A DNA stretch of 64,000 nt from Pseudomonas fluorescens (GTDB lineage Bacteria; Pseudomonadota; Gammaproteobacteria; Pseudomonadales; Pseudomonadaceae). How positions within the stretch are numbered: the stretch's first letter is position 1; each line of letters starts with the position of its first letter. The notes below the pieces were generated by a model, which had not been told where the DNA came from, did not search any database, and saw only the letters and a program-made list of their open reading frames with translations. The stretch spans positions 436,301-500,300 of the forward strand of contig NZ_MSDF01000016.1 of assembly GCF_002022275.1 (NCBI RefSeq). The letters are read 5' to 3'. A program made the position numbers and the translations under genes. This document shows, piece after piece, positions 26,654 to 37,743 of this stretch.

Positions 26654-28075
26654 ATGCGCTTTCGCGCGTTGGTTGCTGTCGTAGGGGTGTTGCTTGCGGC
26701 AATGACTGTCAATGCTCTGGCTGCTTCACAGGTGAAAAGTGTTCGCCTGTGGCGAGCGCCGGATAACACGCGGCTGGTGTTCGACCTGTCTGGCCCGGTC
26801 CAGCACAGCGTTTTTACCCTGTCGTCGCCTGATCGCCTGGTGATCGATATCAACGGTGCGACCCTGGCCGCGCCGTTGAAAGTGTCCACCGCCAACACCC
26901 CGATTACCGCCATGCGCTCGGCCCAACGCACGCCGACCGATTTACGCGTGGTCATCGATCTGAAAAAGGCCGTGACCCCGAAAAGCTTTGTGCTGGCGCC
27001 AAACGCCCAGTACGGCAACCGCTTGGTGGTCGACCTGTTCGACAACGCCGCCGATGCCAACCCGCCTCCCGCACCGCCGCCAAGCGTGGCGACCGTGCCC
27101 GCTGTGCCCGTCAACCCGTCGCAACCGCAGGTCAAGTTGCCGCCTCCGCCGCCAGCCCCGGCGGGCAAGCGCGACATTATCGTGGTGATCGACGCCGGTC
27201 ATGGTGGCGAAGACCCGGGCGCTTCCGGCTCGCGCGGCCAGCATGAGAAAGACGTGGTTCTGGCTATCGCCCGTGAACTGCAACGCCAGGTCAACGGCAT
27301 GAAAGGCTACCGCGCCGAGCTGACGCGCACGGGCGACTATTTCATCCCGTTGCGTGGCCGTACGGAAATCGCGCGCAAGAAAGGCGCTGACCTGTTTGTG
27401 TCGATCCACGCCGACGCCGCACCGTCGTCTGCCGCCTTTGGCGCCTCGGTGTTTGCCCTGTCGGATCGCGGCGCCACGTCCGAGACCGCGCGTTGGCTGG
27501 CCGACAGTGAAAACCGTTCCGACTTGATCGGCGGGGCGGGCAATGTGTCCCTCGATGACAAGGACAAAATGCTCGCTGGCGTACTGCTCGACCTGTCGAT
27601 GACGGCCTCGTTGACCTCCAGCCTGAACGTCGGCCAGAAAGTCCTGAGCAATATCGGCCGTGTGACCTCGTTGCACAAACAGCGTGTGGAACAGGCCGGG
27701 TTCATGGTGTTGAAGTCGCCGGACATTCCGTCGATCCTGGTGGAAACCGGGTTTATCTCCAACTCCAATGAGGCCTCGAAACTGGCCAGCTCCAGCCACC
27801 AGCAGGCGCTGGCGCGTTCGATCAGCGCCGGTATTCGCCAGTTCTTCCAGCAGAACCCGCCGCCGGGCACCTATATCGCCTGGTTGCGTGACTCCGGGAA
27901 AATCGCCCAGGGCCCGCGTGATCATCGCGTTCAGCCCGGTGACACGCTGGCCATGCTGGCCGTGCGTTTCCAGGTGTCGCCCGCCACTTTGCGCAGCGCG
28001 AATAACCTGAAGACCGATGAGTTGAAAGTCGGCCAGGTGTTGACCATCCCCGGCACTGAATTGGCGGCGCAGTAA
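26654..28075 (+). CDS. amiB: N-acetylmuramoyl-L-alanine amidase AmiB-type
   Basis: A 473-residue exported cell-separation amidase. A signal peptide ([23 protein letters not shown]) is followed by an AMIN domain (about 25-130), a proline-rich linker ([16 protein letters not shown]), the zinc Amidase_3 domain starting at [14 protein letters not shown], and a C-terminal LysM ([16 protein letters not shown]). LysM after the amidase domain is the AmiB layout. I start at ATG 26654; TTG 26639 is an alternative that would spoil the signal peptide. Its stop overlaps the mutL start by one base. EnvC/NlpD-type activators are expected but not in this window. Confidence 0.95.
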   Translation: MRFRALVAVVGVLLAAMTVNALAASQVKSVRLWRAPDNTRLVFDLSGPVQHSVFTLSSPDRLVIDINGATLAAPLKVSTANTPITAMRSAQRTPTDLRVVIDLKKAVTPKSFVLAPNAQYGNRLVVDLFDNAADANPPPAPPPSVATVPAVPVNPSQPQVKLPPPPPAPAGKRDIIVVIDAGHGGEDPGASGSRGQHEKDVVLAIARELQRQVNGMKGYRAELTRTGDYFIPLRGRTEIARKKGADLFVSIHADAAPSSAAFGASVFALSDRGATSETARWLADSENRSDLIGGAGNVSLDDKDKMLAGVLLDLSMTASLTSSLNVGQKVLSNIGRVTSLHKQRVEQAGFMVLKSPDIPSILVETGFISNSNEASKLASSSHQQALARSISAGIRQFFQQNPPPGTYIAWLRDSGKIAQGPRDHRVQPGDTLAMLAVRFQVSPATLRSANNLKTDELKVGQVLTIPGTELAAQ

Positions 28076-29991
28076 TGAGCGAATCAGTCTTGAACAGCGG
28101 CTCGCGTATCGAGCTGCTCAGCCCGCGCCTTGCCAACCAGATTGCCGCGGGTGAAGTGGTTGAGCGCCCGGCCTCGGTGATCAAGGAGCTGCTGGAAAAC
28201 AGCATCGACTCCGGCGCCAAGCGCATTGATGTGGACGTGGAACAGGGCGGCGTCAAGCTGCTGCGCGTTCGCGACGATGGCAGCGGCATCTCCTCCGATG
28301 ACCTGCCGTTGGCACTGGCGCGTCACGCCACCAGCAAGATTCGTGACCTTGAAGACCTGGAACGGGTAATGAGCCTGGGCTTTCGCGGTGAAGCCCTGGC
28401 TTCCATCAGCTCCGTGGCTCGCCTGACCCTGACTTCGCGCACCCGCAACGCCGAGCAAGCCTGGCAAGTGGAAACAGAAGGCCGCGACATGGCGCCCCGT
28501 GTCCAGCCAGCCGCGCACCCAGTGGGTACGTCGGTGGAAGTGCGCGACCTGTTTTTCAATACCCCGGCGCGCCGCAAATTCCTCAAGGCTGAAAAAACCG
28601 AATTCGATCACCTGCAAGAAGTGATCAAGCGCCTGGCACTGGCGCGTTTCGATGTGGCCTTCCACCTGCGCCACAACGGCAAAACCATCCTTAGCCTGCA
28701 CGAAGCCCATGACGATGCCGCGCGCGCTCGGCGTGTCTCGGCGATTTGCGGTTCGGGCTTCCTGGAGCAGGCGCTGCCGATTGAAATCGAGCGCAATGGC
28801 TTGCGGCTATGGGGTTGGGTCGGTCTGCCGACCTTCTCGCGCAGCCAGGCAGATTTGCAGTATTTCTTTGTGAATGGCCGTGCGGTGCGCGACAAGCTGG
28901 TAGCGCACGCGGTGCGTCAGGCGTATCGCGATGTGCTGTTCAACGGACGGCACCCGACGTTTGTACTGTTTTTTGAGGTCGACCCGTCGGTGGTTGACGT
29001 CAACGTGCACCCGACCAAGCACGAAGTGCGCTTCCGTGACGGGCGCATGGTGCATGACTTCCTTTATGGCACCTTGCACCGCGCGTTGGGTGATGTGCGC
29101 CCGGATGATCAGCTGTCTGCGCCGATTGTGACGGCTGTTGTTCGTCCCAGTGGCCCTGAGGCGGGTGAATTTGGCCCGCAAGGCGAAATGAGTCTGGCCG
29201 CCAACCTGCTGCAATCGCCGCAGCCTCAACCTTCGTACACCGCACCAGGTTCCGGTTCCGGGGCGGGTTATCAGTACCAGTACACGCCGCGCCCGCAATC
29301 TGCCGTGCCGGTGGCCGAGGCGCAGGCGGCGTATCGCGAGTTTTTCGCGCCGCTGCCGGGGGCTGAACCGGGTGCTCCTGTGGCCTTGCCGGAAGGTGGC
29401 GGGGATATTCCGCCGTTGGGTTACGCGTTGGCGCAACTCAAGGGCATCTACATCCTTGCGGAAAACGCCCATGGCCTGGTGCTGGTGGACATGCACGCCG
29501 CCCACGAGCGGATCATGTACGAGCGCCTGAAGATCGCCATGGCCAGTGAAGGCCTCAGTGGGCAGCCGTTGTTGGTGCCGGAATCCCTGGCCGTCAGCCA
29601 GCGCGAAGCCGATTGCGCCGAAGAACACCACAGCGTTTTCCAGAAACTCGGCTTTGAATTGCAGCGCCTGGGCCCGGAAACCCTGGCAATCCGCCAGATT
29701 CCTGCGCTGCTCAAGCAGGCCGAAGCCAACCGTCTGGTCGCCGATGTACTGGCCGACCTGATGGAATATGGCACCAGCGACCGTATCCAGGCGCATATCA
29801 ACGAACTGCTCGGCACCATGGCCTGCCACGGTGCAATCCGCGCCAACCGCCGCCTGGCCTTGCCGGAAATGAACGGTTTGTTGCGCGACATGGAAAACAC
29901 CGAGCGCAGCGGGCAATGCAACCATGGCCGACCGACCTGGACCCAGATGGGCCTGGACGATCTGGACAAACTGTTCTTGCGCGGCCGCTGA
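28075..29991 (+). CDS. mutL: DNA mismatch repair protein MutL with endonuclease motif
   Basis: A 638-residue MutL. The N-terminal GHKL ATPase has [20 protein letters not shown] and [12 protein letters not shown]. The C-terminal domain carries [12 protein letters not shown] (Asp472), the DQHAxxExxxxE-type metal site of latent endonuclease MutL proteins, with partner motifs [10 protein letters not shown] and CNHGRPTW. E. coli MutL lacks this site because MutH nicks the DNA. Here MutL itself is inferred to nick, as known for P. aeruginosa. It overlaps amiB and miaA by one base each, implying a tightly coupled operon. Confidence 0.97.
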   Translation: MSESVLNSGSRIELLSPRLANQIAAGEVVERPASVIKELLENSIDSGAKRIDVDVEQGGVKLLRVRDDGSGISSDDLPLALARHATSKIRDLEDLERVMSLGFRGEALASISSVARLTLTSRTRNAEQAWQVETEGRDMAPRVQPAAHPVGTSVEVRDLFFNTPARRKFLKAEKTEFDHLQEVIKRLALARFDVAFHLRHNGKTILSLHEAHDDAARARRVSAICGSGFLEQALPIEIERNGLRLWGWVGLPTFSRSQADLQYFFVNGRAVRDKLVAHAVRQAYRDVLFNGRHPTFVLFFEVDPSVVDVNVHPTKHEVRFRDGRMVHDFLYGTLHRALGDVRPDDQLSAPIVTAVVRPSGPEAGEFGPQGEMSLAANLLQSPQPQPSYTAPGSGSGAGYQYQYTPRPQSAVPVAEAQAAYREFFAPLPGAEPGAPVALPEGGGDIPPLGYALAQLKGIYILAENAHGLVLVDMHAAHERIMYERLKIAMASEGLSGQPLLVPESLAVSQREADCAEEHHSVFQKLGFELQRLGPETLAIRQIPALLKQAEANRLVADVLADLMEYGTSDRIQAHINELLGTMACHGAIRANRRLALPEMNGLLRDMENTERSGQCNHGRPTWTQMGLDDLDKLFLRGR

Positions 29992-30962
29992 TGAGTGCCT
30001 TGCCCCCCGCGATTTTCCTGATGGGCCCCACAGCCGCCGGCAAAACCGACTTGGCCATCGAGCTGACCAAAGTGCTGCCGTGCGAGCTCATCAGCGTCGA
30101 CTCTGCCCTGGTTTACCGGGACATGGACATCGGTACCGCCAAGCCTTCGAAAGCGTTGCTGGCCCGGCATCCGCATCAATTGATCGACATCATTGACCCG
30201 TCGCAGAGCTATTCAGCCGCTGATTTTCGCACCGATGCCCTTGCCGCCATGGCCGAGATCACTGCGCGGGGCAATATTCCGCTGCTGGTGGGCGGCACGA
30301 TGCTTTACTACAAGGCGTTGCAGGAAGGGCTGGCCGATATGCCGCCTGCCGACGCCCAGGTGCGCGCTGAGCTTGAAGAAGAGGCTGCACGCCTTGGCTG
30401 GCAAGCCTTGCACGATCAGTTGGCGGCGGTGGATCCAGTTTCAGCGGCGCGCATCCACCCCAATGACCCCCAGCGACTGACGCGCGCGCTGGAAGTCTGG
30501 CGGGTCAGCGGCCAGACCATGACTGAACACAGGCTGAAACAAACTGCGCAAAGTGCTGATGCAGGCGCATCTGGTGGGTCACAATTACCCTATACTGTGG
30601 CGAATCTGGCCATCGCTCCGGCAAATCGTCAGGTGCTGCATGAACGAATTGCACAAAGATTCACAATTATGTTGGAACAGGGGTTTGTGGACGAGGTCGT
30701 AGCACTGCGTTCCAGAGGTGACCTGCATCCCGGGTTGCCTTCGATACGTGCTGTAGGCTACCGCCAAGTCTGGGATCATCTGGATGGCAAGCTGACGTCA
30801 GCCGAAATGCAGGAGCGCGGCATCATCGCCACGCGCCAATTGGCGAAGCGCCAGTTCACCTGGTTGCGCAGCTGGAGCGATTTGCACTGGCTGGACAGCC
30901 TGGACAGCGACAATCTGTCACGCGCCTTGAAATACTTGGGAACGGTCTCCATATTGAGCTGA
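29991..30962 (+). CDS. miaA: tRNA dimethylallyltransferase
   Basis: A 323-residue enzyme that adds the isopentenyl group to A37 of UNN-decoding tRNAs. The P-loop [14 protein letters not shown], the substrate segment [19 protein letters not shown] and the catalytic [18 protein letters not shown] are all present. The start ATG 29991 overlaps the mutL stop by one base; the open frame extends upstream into mutL but has no function there. hfq follows 93 bases downstream, as in E. coli. Confidence 0.97.
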   Translation: MSALPPAIFLMGPTAAGKTDLAIELTKVLPCELISVDSALVYRDMDIGTAKPSKALLARHPHQLIDIIDPSQSYSAADFRTDALAAMAEITARGNIPLLVGGTMLYYKALQEGLADMPPADAQVRAELEEEAARLGWQALHDQLAAVDPVSAARIHPNDPQRLTRALEVWRVSGQTMTEHRLKQTAQSADAGASGGSQLPYTVANLAIAPANRQVLHERIAQRFTIMLEQGFVDEVVALRSRGDLHPGLPSIRAVGYRQVWDHLDGKLTSAEMQERGIIATRQLAKRQFTWLRSWSDLHWLDSLDSDNLSRALKYLGTVSILS

Positions 30963-31055
30963 GTCCTTGCAATTGCCGTCTATCCTTGGGGGTGTGACGG
31001 CCATGAGCTATCTATTTTCCGAATTTTATTATTGATCCTTAAAGGAGTGCGGCAC

Positions 31056-31316
31056 ATGTCAAAAGGGCATTCGCTACAAGACCCTTACTTGAATACTTTA
31101 CGTAAAGAGAAAGTTGGGGTTTCCATCTACCTGGTTAACGGTATCAAGCTGCAAGGCACGATCGAGTCCTTCGACCAGTTCGTGATCCTGCTGAAAAACA
31201 CCGTCAGCCAGATGGTTTACAAGCACGCTATCTCGACAGTCGTTCCAGTTCGTCCAATTCGTCTGCCTAGCGCAGCCGGTGACGAAGTGGGTGACGCTGA
31301 GCCAGGTAACGCCTGA
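31056..31316 (+). CDS. hfq: RNA chaperone Hfq
   Basis: An 86-residue Sm-like hexameric RNA chaperone that pairs small RNAs with mRNAs. Sm1 ([30 protein letters not shown]) and Sm2 ([10 protein letters not shown]) motifs are intact, with the distal and proximal RNA-binding residues in place. The C-terminal tail is short, as in Pseudomonas. The ribosome-binding site AAAGGAG lies 9 bases ahead of ATG 31056. hflX follows after 12 bases. In Pseudomonas, Hfq with Crc governs catabolite repression. Confidence 0.98.
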   Translation: MSKGHSLQDPYLNTLRKEKVGVSIYLVNGIKLQGTIESFDQFVILLKNTVSQMVYKHAISTVVPVRPIRLPSAAGDEVGDAEPGNA

Positions 31317-31328
31317 TAGGAGTCTCCT

Positions 31329-32630
31329 TTGTTCTTTGAGCGCCACGGTGGTGGTGAACGGGTAATCCTCGTTCACTTGGATGGACAGGACCCTGAGGCG
31401 CGCGAAGATCCGCAGGAGTTTCAGGAGTTGGCAAATTCGGCCGGCGCCGAGACCGTTGCGTTTTTTAACGTACCGCGTCATCGGCCAACCGCCAAATTCC
31501 TGATTGGCAGCGGCAAGGTCGAGGAACTGCGCGACCTGGTGCATGCCGAAGAAGCCGATCTGGTGATCTTCAACCACGTCCTCACGCCGAGTCAGGAACG
31601 TAACCTCGAACGTGTTTTCGAGTGTCGCGTGATCGACCGTACCGGCCTGATTCTCGATATTTTCGCCCAACGCGCGCGTACCCATGAAGGCAAGCTCCAG
31701 GTAGAACTGGCTCAGCTTGACCACATGAGCACCCGGCTGGTTCGCGGCTGGACTCACCTTGAGCGTCAGGGTGGCGGTATCGGTATGCGTGGCCCGGGTG
31801 AAACCCAGCTCGAAACCGACCGCCGTCTGCTGCGGGTTCGCCTGCGCCAGATCAAGGGCCGGCTTGAGAAAGTGCGCAGCCAGCGCGAGCAATCGCGACG
31901 TGGCCGCATGCGGGCGGATATCCCGACCGTTTCACTGGTGGGCTATACCAACGCCGGTAAATCCACGCTGTTCAACAACGTGACCAAATCCGACGTGTAC
32001 GCCGCCGACCAACTGTTCGCCACCCTCGACCCGACCTTGCGCCGTCTTGAACTGGACGACCTGGGGCCGATTGTCCTGGCCGACACTGTGGGTTTCATTC
32101 GTCACTTGCCCCACAAGCTGGTCGAGGCATTTCGGTCTACGCTCGAAGAGTCGAGCAATTCCGACCTGCTGTTGCACGTGATCGATGCGGCCGAACCGGA
32201 TCGCATGTTGCAGATCGAGCAGGTGATGGTGGTGCTGGGCGAGATTGGCGCCCAGGACTTGCCGATCCTTGAGGTCTATAACAAACTCGATTTGCTTGAG
32301 GGCGTAGAGCCACAGATCCAGCGCGACGAAGACGGCAAGCCCCAGCGGGTCTGGTTGTCGGCGCGTGATGGCAGTGGTCTGGAATTACTTGAACAAGCCA
32401 TTGCCGAGCTGTTGGGCAGCGATTTGTTTATCGGCACCTTGCGCTTGCCTCAGCGTTTTGCTCGACTGCGTGCACAGTTTTTCGAGCTGGGCGCGGTACA
32501 GAAAGAAGAATACGACGAAGAAGGTGTCAGCTTGCTGGCCGTTCGATTGCCGCGCTCGGAGCTGAATCGGCTGGTCAGTCGTGAAGGCGTGGTACCGACA
32601 GAGTTCATCGAACAACACACTTTGCAATAA
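31329..32630 (+). CDS. hflX: Ribosome-splitting GTPase HflX
   Basis: A 433-residue HflX-family GTPase that binds the ribosome and helps rescue stalled 70S. The N-terminal HflX domain has RPTAKFLIGSGKVEELRDL, and a glycine-rich segment GWTHLERQGGGIGMRGPGETQLETDRR leads into the G domain with G1 GYTNAGKSTLFN, G3 DTVGF and G4 NKLD. The start is TTG 31329 (LFFERHGGGERVILVHL). It is placed between hfq and hflK, the classical order, although its function is unrelated to the HflKC complex. Confidence 0.96.
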   Translation: MFFERHGGGERVILVHLDGQDPEAREDPQEFQELANSAGAETVAFFNVPRHRPTAKFLIGSGKVEELRDLVHAEEADLVIFNHVLTPSQERNLERVFECRVIDRTGLILDIFAQRARTHEGKLQVELAQLDHMSTRLVRGWTHLERQGGGIGMRGPGETQLETDRRLLRVRLRQIKGRLEKVRSQREQSRRGRMRADIPTVSLVGYTNAGKSTLFNNVTKSDVYAADQLFATLDPTLRRLELDDLGPIVLADTVGFIRHLPHKLVEAFRSTLEESSNSDLLLHVIDAAEPDRMLQIEQVMVVLGEIGAQDLPILEVYNKLDLLEGVEPQIQRDEDGKPQRVWLSARDGSGLELLEQAIAELLGSDLFIGTLRLPQRFARLRAQFFELGAVQKEEYDEEGVSLLAVRLPRSELNRLVSREGVVPTEFIEQHTLQ

Positions 32631-32726
32631 AAGCCTCCGAAAGCGGTTGTGCCGCAGTAGCAGGCATTCTGTAGCATTGGTCGGCGCGCCGTGGGTGCGT
32701 CTTTGCTTTATCAGATGGAGAGCGCT

Positions 32727-33905
32727 ATGGCTTGGAATGAGCCGGGTGGCAACTCGAATAATCAGGATCCTTGGGGTGGTAAGCGCCGCAATAATGGCGA
32801 CCGCAAGGGGCCACCGGATCTCGACGAGGCCTTCCGAAAGCTGCAGGAAAGCCTGAATGGGTTGTTCGGTGGTGGGAAAAAACGTGGTGGTGGTGACGAC
32901 GGCGGTCGTACCAGCAAGGGCGGCGGCTATGGCCTGTTGGGCCTGGGCCTTGTCGTGCTCGCAGCCGTTTGGCTGTACAGCGCCGTGTATGTCGTGGACG
33001 AGCAGGAACAAGCCGTGGTGCTGCGCTTCGGCAAGTACTACGAGACTGTCGGCCCGGGCCTGAACATCTACTTCCCGCCGATCGACAAGAAGTACATGGA
33101 GAACGTCACGCGTGAGCGTGCCTACACCAAGCAGGGCCAGATGCTGACCGAAGACGAGAATATCGTCGAAGTGCCGCTGACCGTGCAGTACAAGATCAGC
33201 AACCTGCAGGACTTCGTGCTGAACGTTGACCAGCCGGAAATCAGCCTGCAACAAGCGACTGAAAGTGCGCTCCGCCATGTGGTGGGTTCCACCGCCATGG
33301 ATCAGGTGCTGACCGAAGGTCGTGAATTGATGGCCAGTGAGATCAAGGAGCGCCTGCAACGGTTCCTCGACACCTATCGCACCGGTATTACTGTCACTCA
33401 GGTCAACATACAAAGCGCAGCGGCACCGCGTGAAGTACAGGAAGCCTTTGATGACGTGATCCGCGCCCGTGAAGACGAGCAGCGTTCGCGCAACCAGGCT
33501 GAAACCTACGCCAACGGCGTCGTGCCGGAAGCCCGTGGTCAGGCCCAGCGCATCCTTGAGGATGCCAACGGTTACCGTGACGAAGTGGTCTCTCGCGCCA
33601 AGGGTGAGGCGGATCGCTTCACCAAGCTGGTTGCCGAGTACCGCAAGGCACCTGAAGTGACCCGCGAGCGTCTGTACCTGGACACCATGCAGGAAGTCTT
33701 CAGCAACACCAGCAAGGTTCTCGTGACTGGCAGCAAAGGTGGGCAGAACAACCTGCTGTACCTGCCGCTGGACAAGATGATCGAAGGGGGTCGTAGCGGC
33801 ACCAGCGCGCCGTCCACCAGTTCGAATGCCGCTGCCAATGAAGCGAGCGCCCGTGCGGCCGCTGACTTGCTGCAACAGCAAACACGTACCAGGGAGAGTC
33901 GTTGA
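32727..33905 (+). CDS. hflK: Membrane protease regulator HflK
   Basis: A 392-residue inner-membrane SPFH protein that, with HflC, caps and modulates the FtsH protease. The N-terminus is Gly/Asn/Asp-rich and cytoplasmic (SNNQDPWGGKRRNNG), followed by one membrane helix (LLGLGLVVLAAVWLYSAVYVV) and a prohibitin-like domain (about 85-300). The tail is Ser/Ala-rich. GGAG lies ahead of ATG 32727. The stop overlaps the hflC start by one base, consistent with stoichiometric complex formation. Confidence 0.96.
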   Translation: MAWNEPGGNSNNQDPWGGKRRNNGDRKGPPDLDEAFRKLQESLNGLFGGGKKRGGGDDGGRTSKGGGYGLLGLGLVVLAAVWLYSAVYVVDEQEQAVVLRFGKYYETVGPGLNIYFPPIDKKYMENVTRERAYTKQGQMLTEDENIVEVPLTVQYKISNLQDFVLNVDQPEISLQQATESALRHVVGSTAMDQVLTEGRELMASEIKERLQRFLDTYRTGITVTQVNIQSAAAPREVQEAFDDVIRAREDEQRSRNQAETYANGVVPEARGQAQRILEDANGYRDEVVSRAKGEADRFTKLVAEYRKAPEVTRERLYLDTMQEVFSNTSKVLVTGSKGGQNNLLYLPLDKMIEGGRSGTSAPSTSSNAAANEASARAAADLLQQQTRTRESR

Positions 33906-34771
33906 TGAACAATAAATCGCTGACAGCCCTGATTGTGGGTGTCGTCGTGGTCATCGCTGCCTGGAACTGCTTCTACATCGTGTCTCAGACCGAGCGCGCG
34001 GTGTTGCTGCAATTCGGTCGTGTGGTCCAGGCGGATGTCCAGCCGGGCCTGCATGTGAAGGTCCCCTACGTGAACCAGGTGCGCAAGTTCGACGGCCGCC
34101 TGATGACCCTGGATGCACCGACACAGCGCTTCCTGACCCTGGAAAAGAAAGCCGTGATGGTTGACGCCTACGCCAAGTGGCGCGTCAAGGATGCCGAGCG
34201 CTTCTACACCGCGACCTCCGGCCTCAAGCAGATTGCTGACGAGCGTTTGTCGCGCCGTCTGGAGTCGGGCCTGCGTGACCAGTTCGGTAAGCGCACCCTG
34301 CACGAGGTGGTATCCGGTGAACGTGATGCGCTGATGGCTGACATCACGCGTTCGTTGAACACAATGGCGGAAAAAGAGCTGGGCATCGAAGTGATTGATG
34401 TTCGGGTCAAGGCCATTGACCTGCCGAAAGAAGTGAACCGCAGCGTGTTCGAGCGCATGAGCACCGAGCGTGAGCGTGAAGCCCGTGAGCACCGCGCCAA
34501 GGGTAACGAGTTGGCTGAAGGTATCCGTGCGGATGCTGACCGTCAGCGCCGTGTACTGTTGGCCGAAGCCTATCGCGAGTCTGAAGAGGCCCGTGGTGAT
34601 GGCGACGCTCAAGCCGCGTCGATTTACTCCAAGGCTTACGGCCAGGACCAGGAGTTCTACGCGTTCTACCGTAGCCTGCGTGCTTACCGTGAAAGCTTCG
34701 CGAACAAAACCGACGTCATGGTGCTGGACCCAAGCAGCGAGTTCTTCCGCTACCTGGAAAAGTCCAAGTAA
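33905..34771 (+). CDS. hflC: Membrane protease regulator HflC
   Basis: A 288-residue SPFH partner of HflK. The N-terminal membrane helix (LTALIVGVVVVIAAWNCFYIV) precedes the SPFH domain (SQTERAVLLQFGRVVQADVQPGLHVKVPY), and a long coiled-coil region (about 180-250) has repeated Glu/Arg/Ala. ATG 33905 overlaps the hflK stop. In E. coli yjeT (DUF2065) follows, but here the downstream gene is hisZ with no DUF2065 frame between them. Confidence 0.96.
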   Translation: MNNKSLTALIVGVVVVIAAWNCFYIVSQTERAVLLQFGRVVQADVQPGLHVKVPYVNQVRKFDGRLMTLDAPTQRFLTLEKKAVMVDAYAKWRVKDAERFYTATSGLKQIADERLSRRLESGLRDQFGKRTLHEVVSGERDALMADITRSLNTMAEKELGIEVIDVRVKAIDLPKEVNRSVFERMSTEREREAREHRAKGNELAEGIRADADRQRRVLLAEAYRESEEARGDGDAQAASIYSKAYGQDQEFYAFYRSLRAYRESFANKTDVMVLDPSSEFFRYLEKSK

Positions 34772-34846
34772 CAGCCTGTGACCTTGGGGCGCACTCCGTC
34801 GGGCGGCTAAAACGCCTGGCGGGGTGATCCTTTCAGAAAACGGGTG

Positions 34847-34881
34847 TATGATGCGGCAGCCGGGAAATTCCCGGCTTTTTT
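34847..34881 (+). promoter_or_regulatory. -10-like box directly followed by a hairpin ahead of hisZ
   Basis: TATGAT at 34847-34852 is followed 5 bases later by AGCCGGGAAATTCCCGGCTTTTTT (34858-34881), a GC-rich stem with a T-tract. A transcript from this -10 would begin at or in the hairpin. The -35 is weak (GTGATC at 17 bases). It could be the hflC terminator overlapping a weak promoter, or a leader control of hisZ-purA. The remaining 190 bases to hisZ show no gene. Confidence 0.4.
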
Positions 34882-35072
34882 GCGTCTGCATGTTTGATTG
34901 TTGTTGTGCGCTGCAGACGCCACAGGTTTTTCGAGGAAAGTGCCCGACGAGGCCGCTGGCAGGCCATTCGTCACGTCGTTCTTGCGCGTTGTTTATGCGG
35001 GGGCCGGGTATTTTCTGCTTCACTCAAGGCTCGGCCGAGGGCTGGCCGCCCGGATCATAGGGGATTGGCGTA

Positions 35073-36260
35073 ATGGCAACGGTAGACCGCTGGCTGCTGC
35101 CAGATGGCATCGAAGAAGTACTGCCACCGGAAGCTGCGCGCATTGAAGTAGCGCGTCGCCAGGTGTTGGATCTGTTCCAGAGCTGGGGTTACGAGTTTGT
35201 CGTGACCCCCCATATCGAGTACCTGGAATCCCTGCTGACCGGCGCGGGCCAGGACCTGGATCTGCGCACCTTCAAGGTCATCGACCCGCAATCGGGCCGG
35301 CAAATGGGTTTCCGTGCCGACATCACGCCGCAAGTGGCGCGCATTGATGCGCACACCCTGCGTCGCGAAGGCCCGAGCCGCTTGTGCTACGCCGGCAGCG
35401 TGCTGCATGCGCAACCACGCGCCTTGTCGTCTTCGCGTAGCCCGATCCAGTTGGGCGCCGAGTTGTACGGCGATGCCAGCCCGAGCAGCGACGTTGAAGT
35501 GATCAGCTTGATGCTGGCCATGCTGCAATTGGCCGACGTGCCGGATGTGCACATGGACCTCGGTCACGTGGGTATCTACCGTGGCCTGGCCCGTGCGGCC
35601 GGTTTGTCCGGTGAAGTGGAACAACAGTTGTTCGATGCCCTGCAACGCAAGGCTATCGATGAAGTGATCGCTCTCACCGAGGGTGTGCCTGCGGATTTGG
35701 CTGGCATGCTGCGTGCGTTGGTGAACCTGTGCGGCGGCCCTGAAGTGCTGGTGGCTGCGCGTGAGCGTCTGGCCAATGCGCCAGCGCCGGTATTGGCTGC
35801 ACTGAATGATGTACTGGCGATTGCCGAGCAGTTGTCGGCCCGGTTCCCGCAGCTGCCGCTGTATTTTGACCTGGGCGAGTTGCGCGGTTACCACTACCAC
35901 ACCGGTGTGGTGTTCGCGGTGTTTGTACCGGGTGTTGGCCAGGCCATCGCCCAGGGCGGTCGTTACGACGATATCGGCGCCGACTTCGGTCGTGCGCGTC
36001 CGGCGACCGGCTTTTCCACCGATTTGAAAACCCTGGTGACCCTGGGGCGTGCTGAGGTCGAGCTGCCGTCTGGTGGCATCTGGATGCCCGACAGTACGGA
36101 CGCAGCACTCTGGCAGCAGGTTTGCCAGTTGCGCAGTGAGGGTCAGCGTGTTGTCCAGGCCTTGCCTGGGCAGCCATTGGCCGTCGCCCGTGATGCGGAC
36201 TGCGACCGGCAATTGATTCTGCAGAACGGGCTTTGGCAAGTATCGCCACTGGCTTCTTGA
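35073..36260 (+). CDS. hisZ: ATP phosphoribosyltransferase regulatory subunit HisZ
   Basis: A 395-residue histidyl-tRNA synthetase paralogue that has lost aminoacylation and instead activates the short-form HisG at the first step of histidine synthesis. Class II synthetase-like segments remain ([25 protein letters not shown] and [18 protein letters not shown]), and the C-terminal anticodon domain of true HisRS is absent. Its presence implies a short HisG elsewhere in the genome. It sits directly ahead of purA (54 bases) and is probably co-transcribed with it. Confidence 0.95.
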   Translation: MATVDRWLLPDGIEEVLPPEAARIEVARRQVLDLFQSWGYEFVVTPHIEYLESLLTGAGQDLDLRTFKVIDPQSGRQMGFRADITPQVARIDAHTLRREGPSRLCYAGSVLHAQPRALSSSRSPIQLGAELYGDASPSSDVEVISLMLAMLQLADVPDVHMDLGHVGIYRGLARAAGLSGEVEQQLFDALQRKAIDEVIALTEGVPADLAGMLRALVNLCGGPEVLVAARERLANAPAPVLAALNDVLAIAEQLSARFPQLPLYFDLGELRGYHYHTGVVFAVFVPGVGQAIAQGGRYDDIGADFGRARPATGFSTDLKTLVTLGRAEVELPSGGIWMPDSTDAALWQQVCQLRSEGQRVVQALPGQPLAVARDADCDRQLILQNGLWQVSPLAS

Positions 36261-37604
<1,344 letters not shown>

Positions 37605-37624
37605 TAAGCTGTTGATGTAGAAAG

Positions 37625-37650
37625 CAAAGGGCTCCTTCGGGAGCCCTTTG
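37625..37650 (+). terminator. Intrinsic terminator after purA
   Basis: CAAAGGGCTC-CTTCGG-GAGCCCTTTG, an 8 to 10-bp stem with a short loop, 20 bases after the purA stop. Confidence 0.88.
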
Positions 37651-37743
37651 TCGTTTCTGCCTGGCAAACGGCACGACCCTTGCTATGGTTCTTTCTTTCG
37701 CGGTGCTATCAATTTAATGGCACCCGTGGTGGAGGGATTCACA

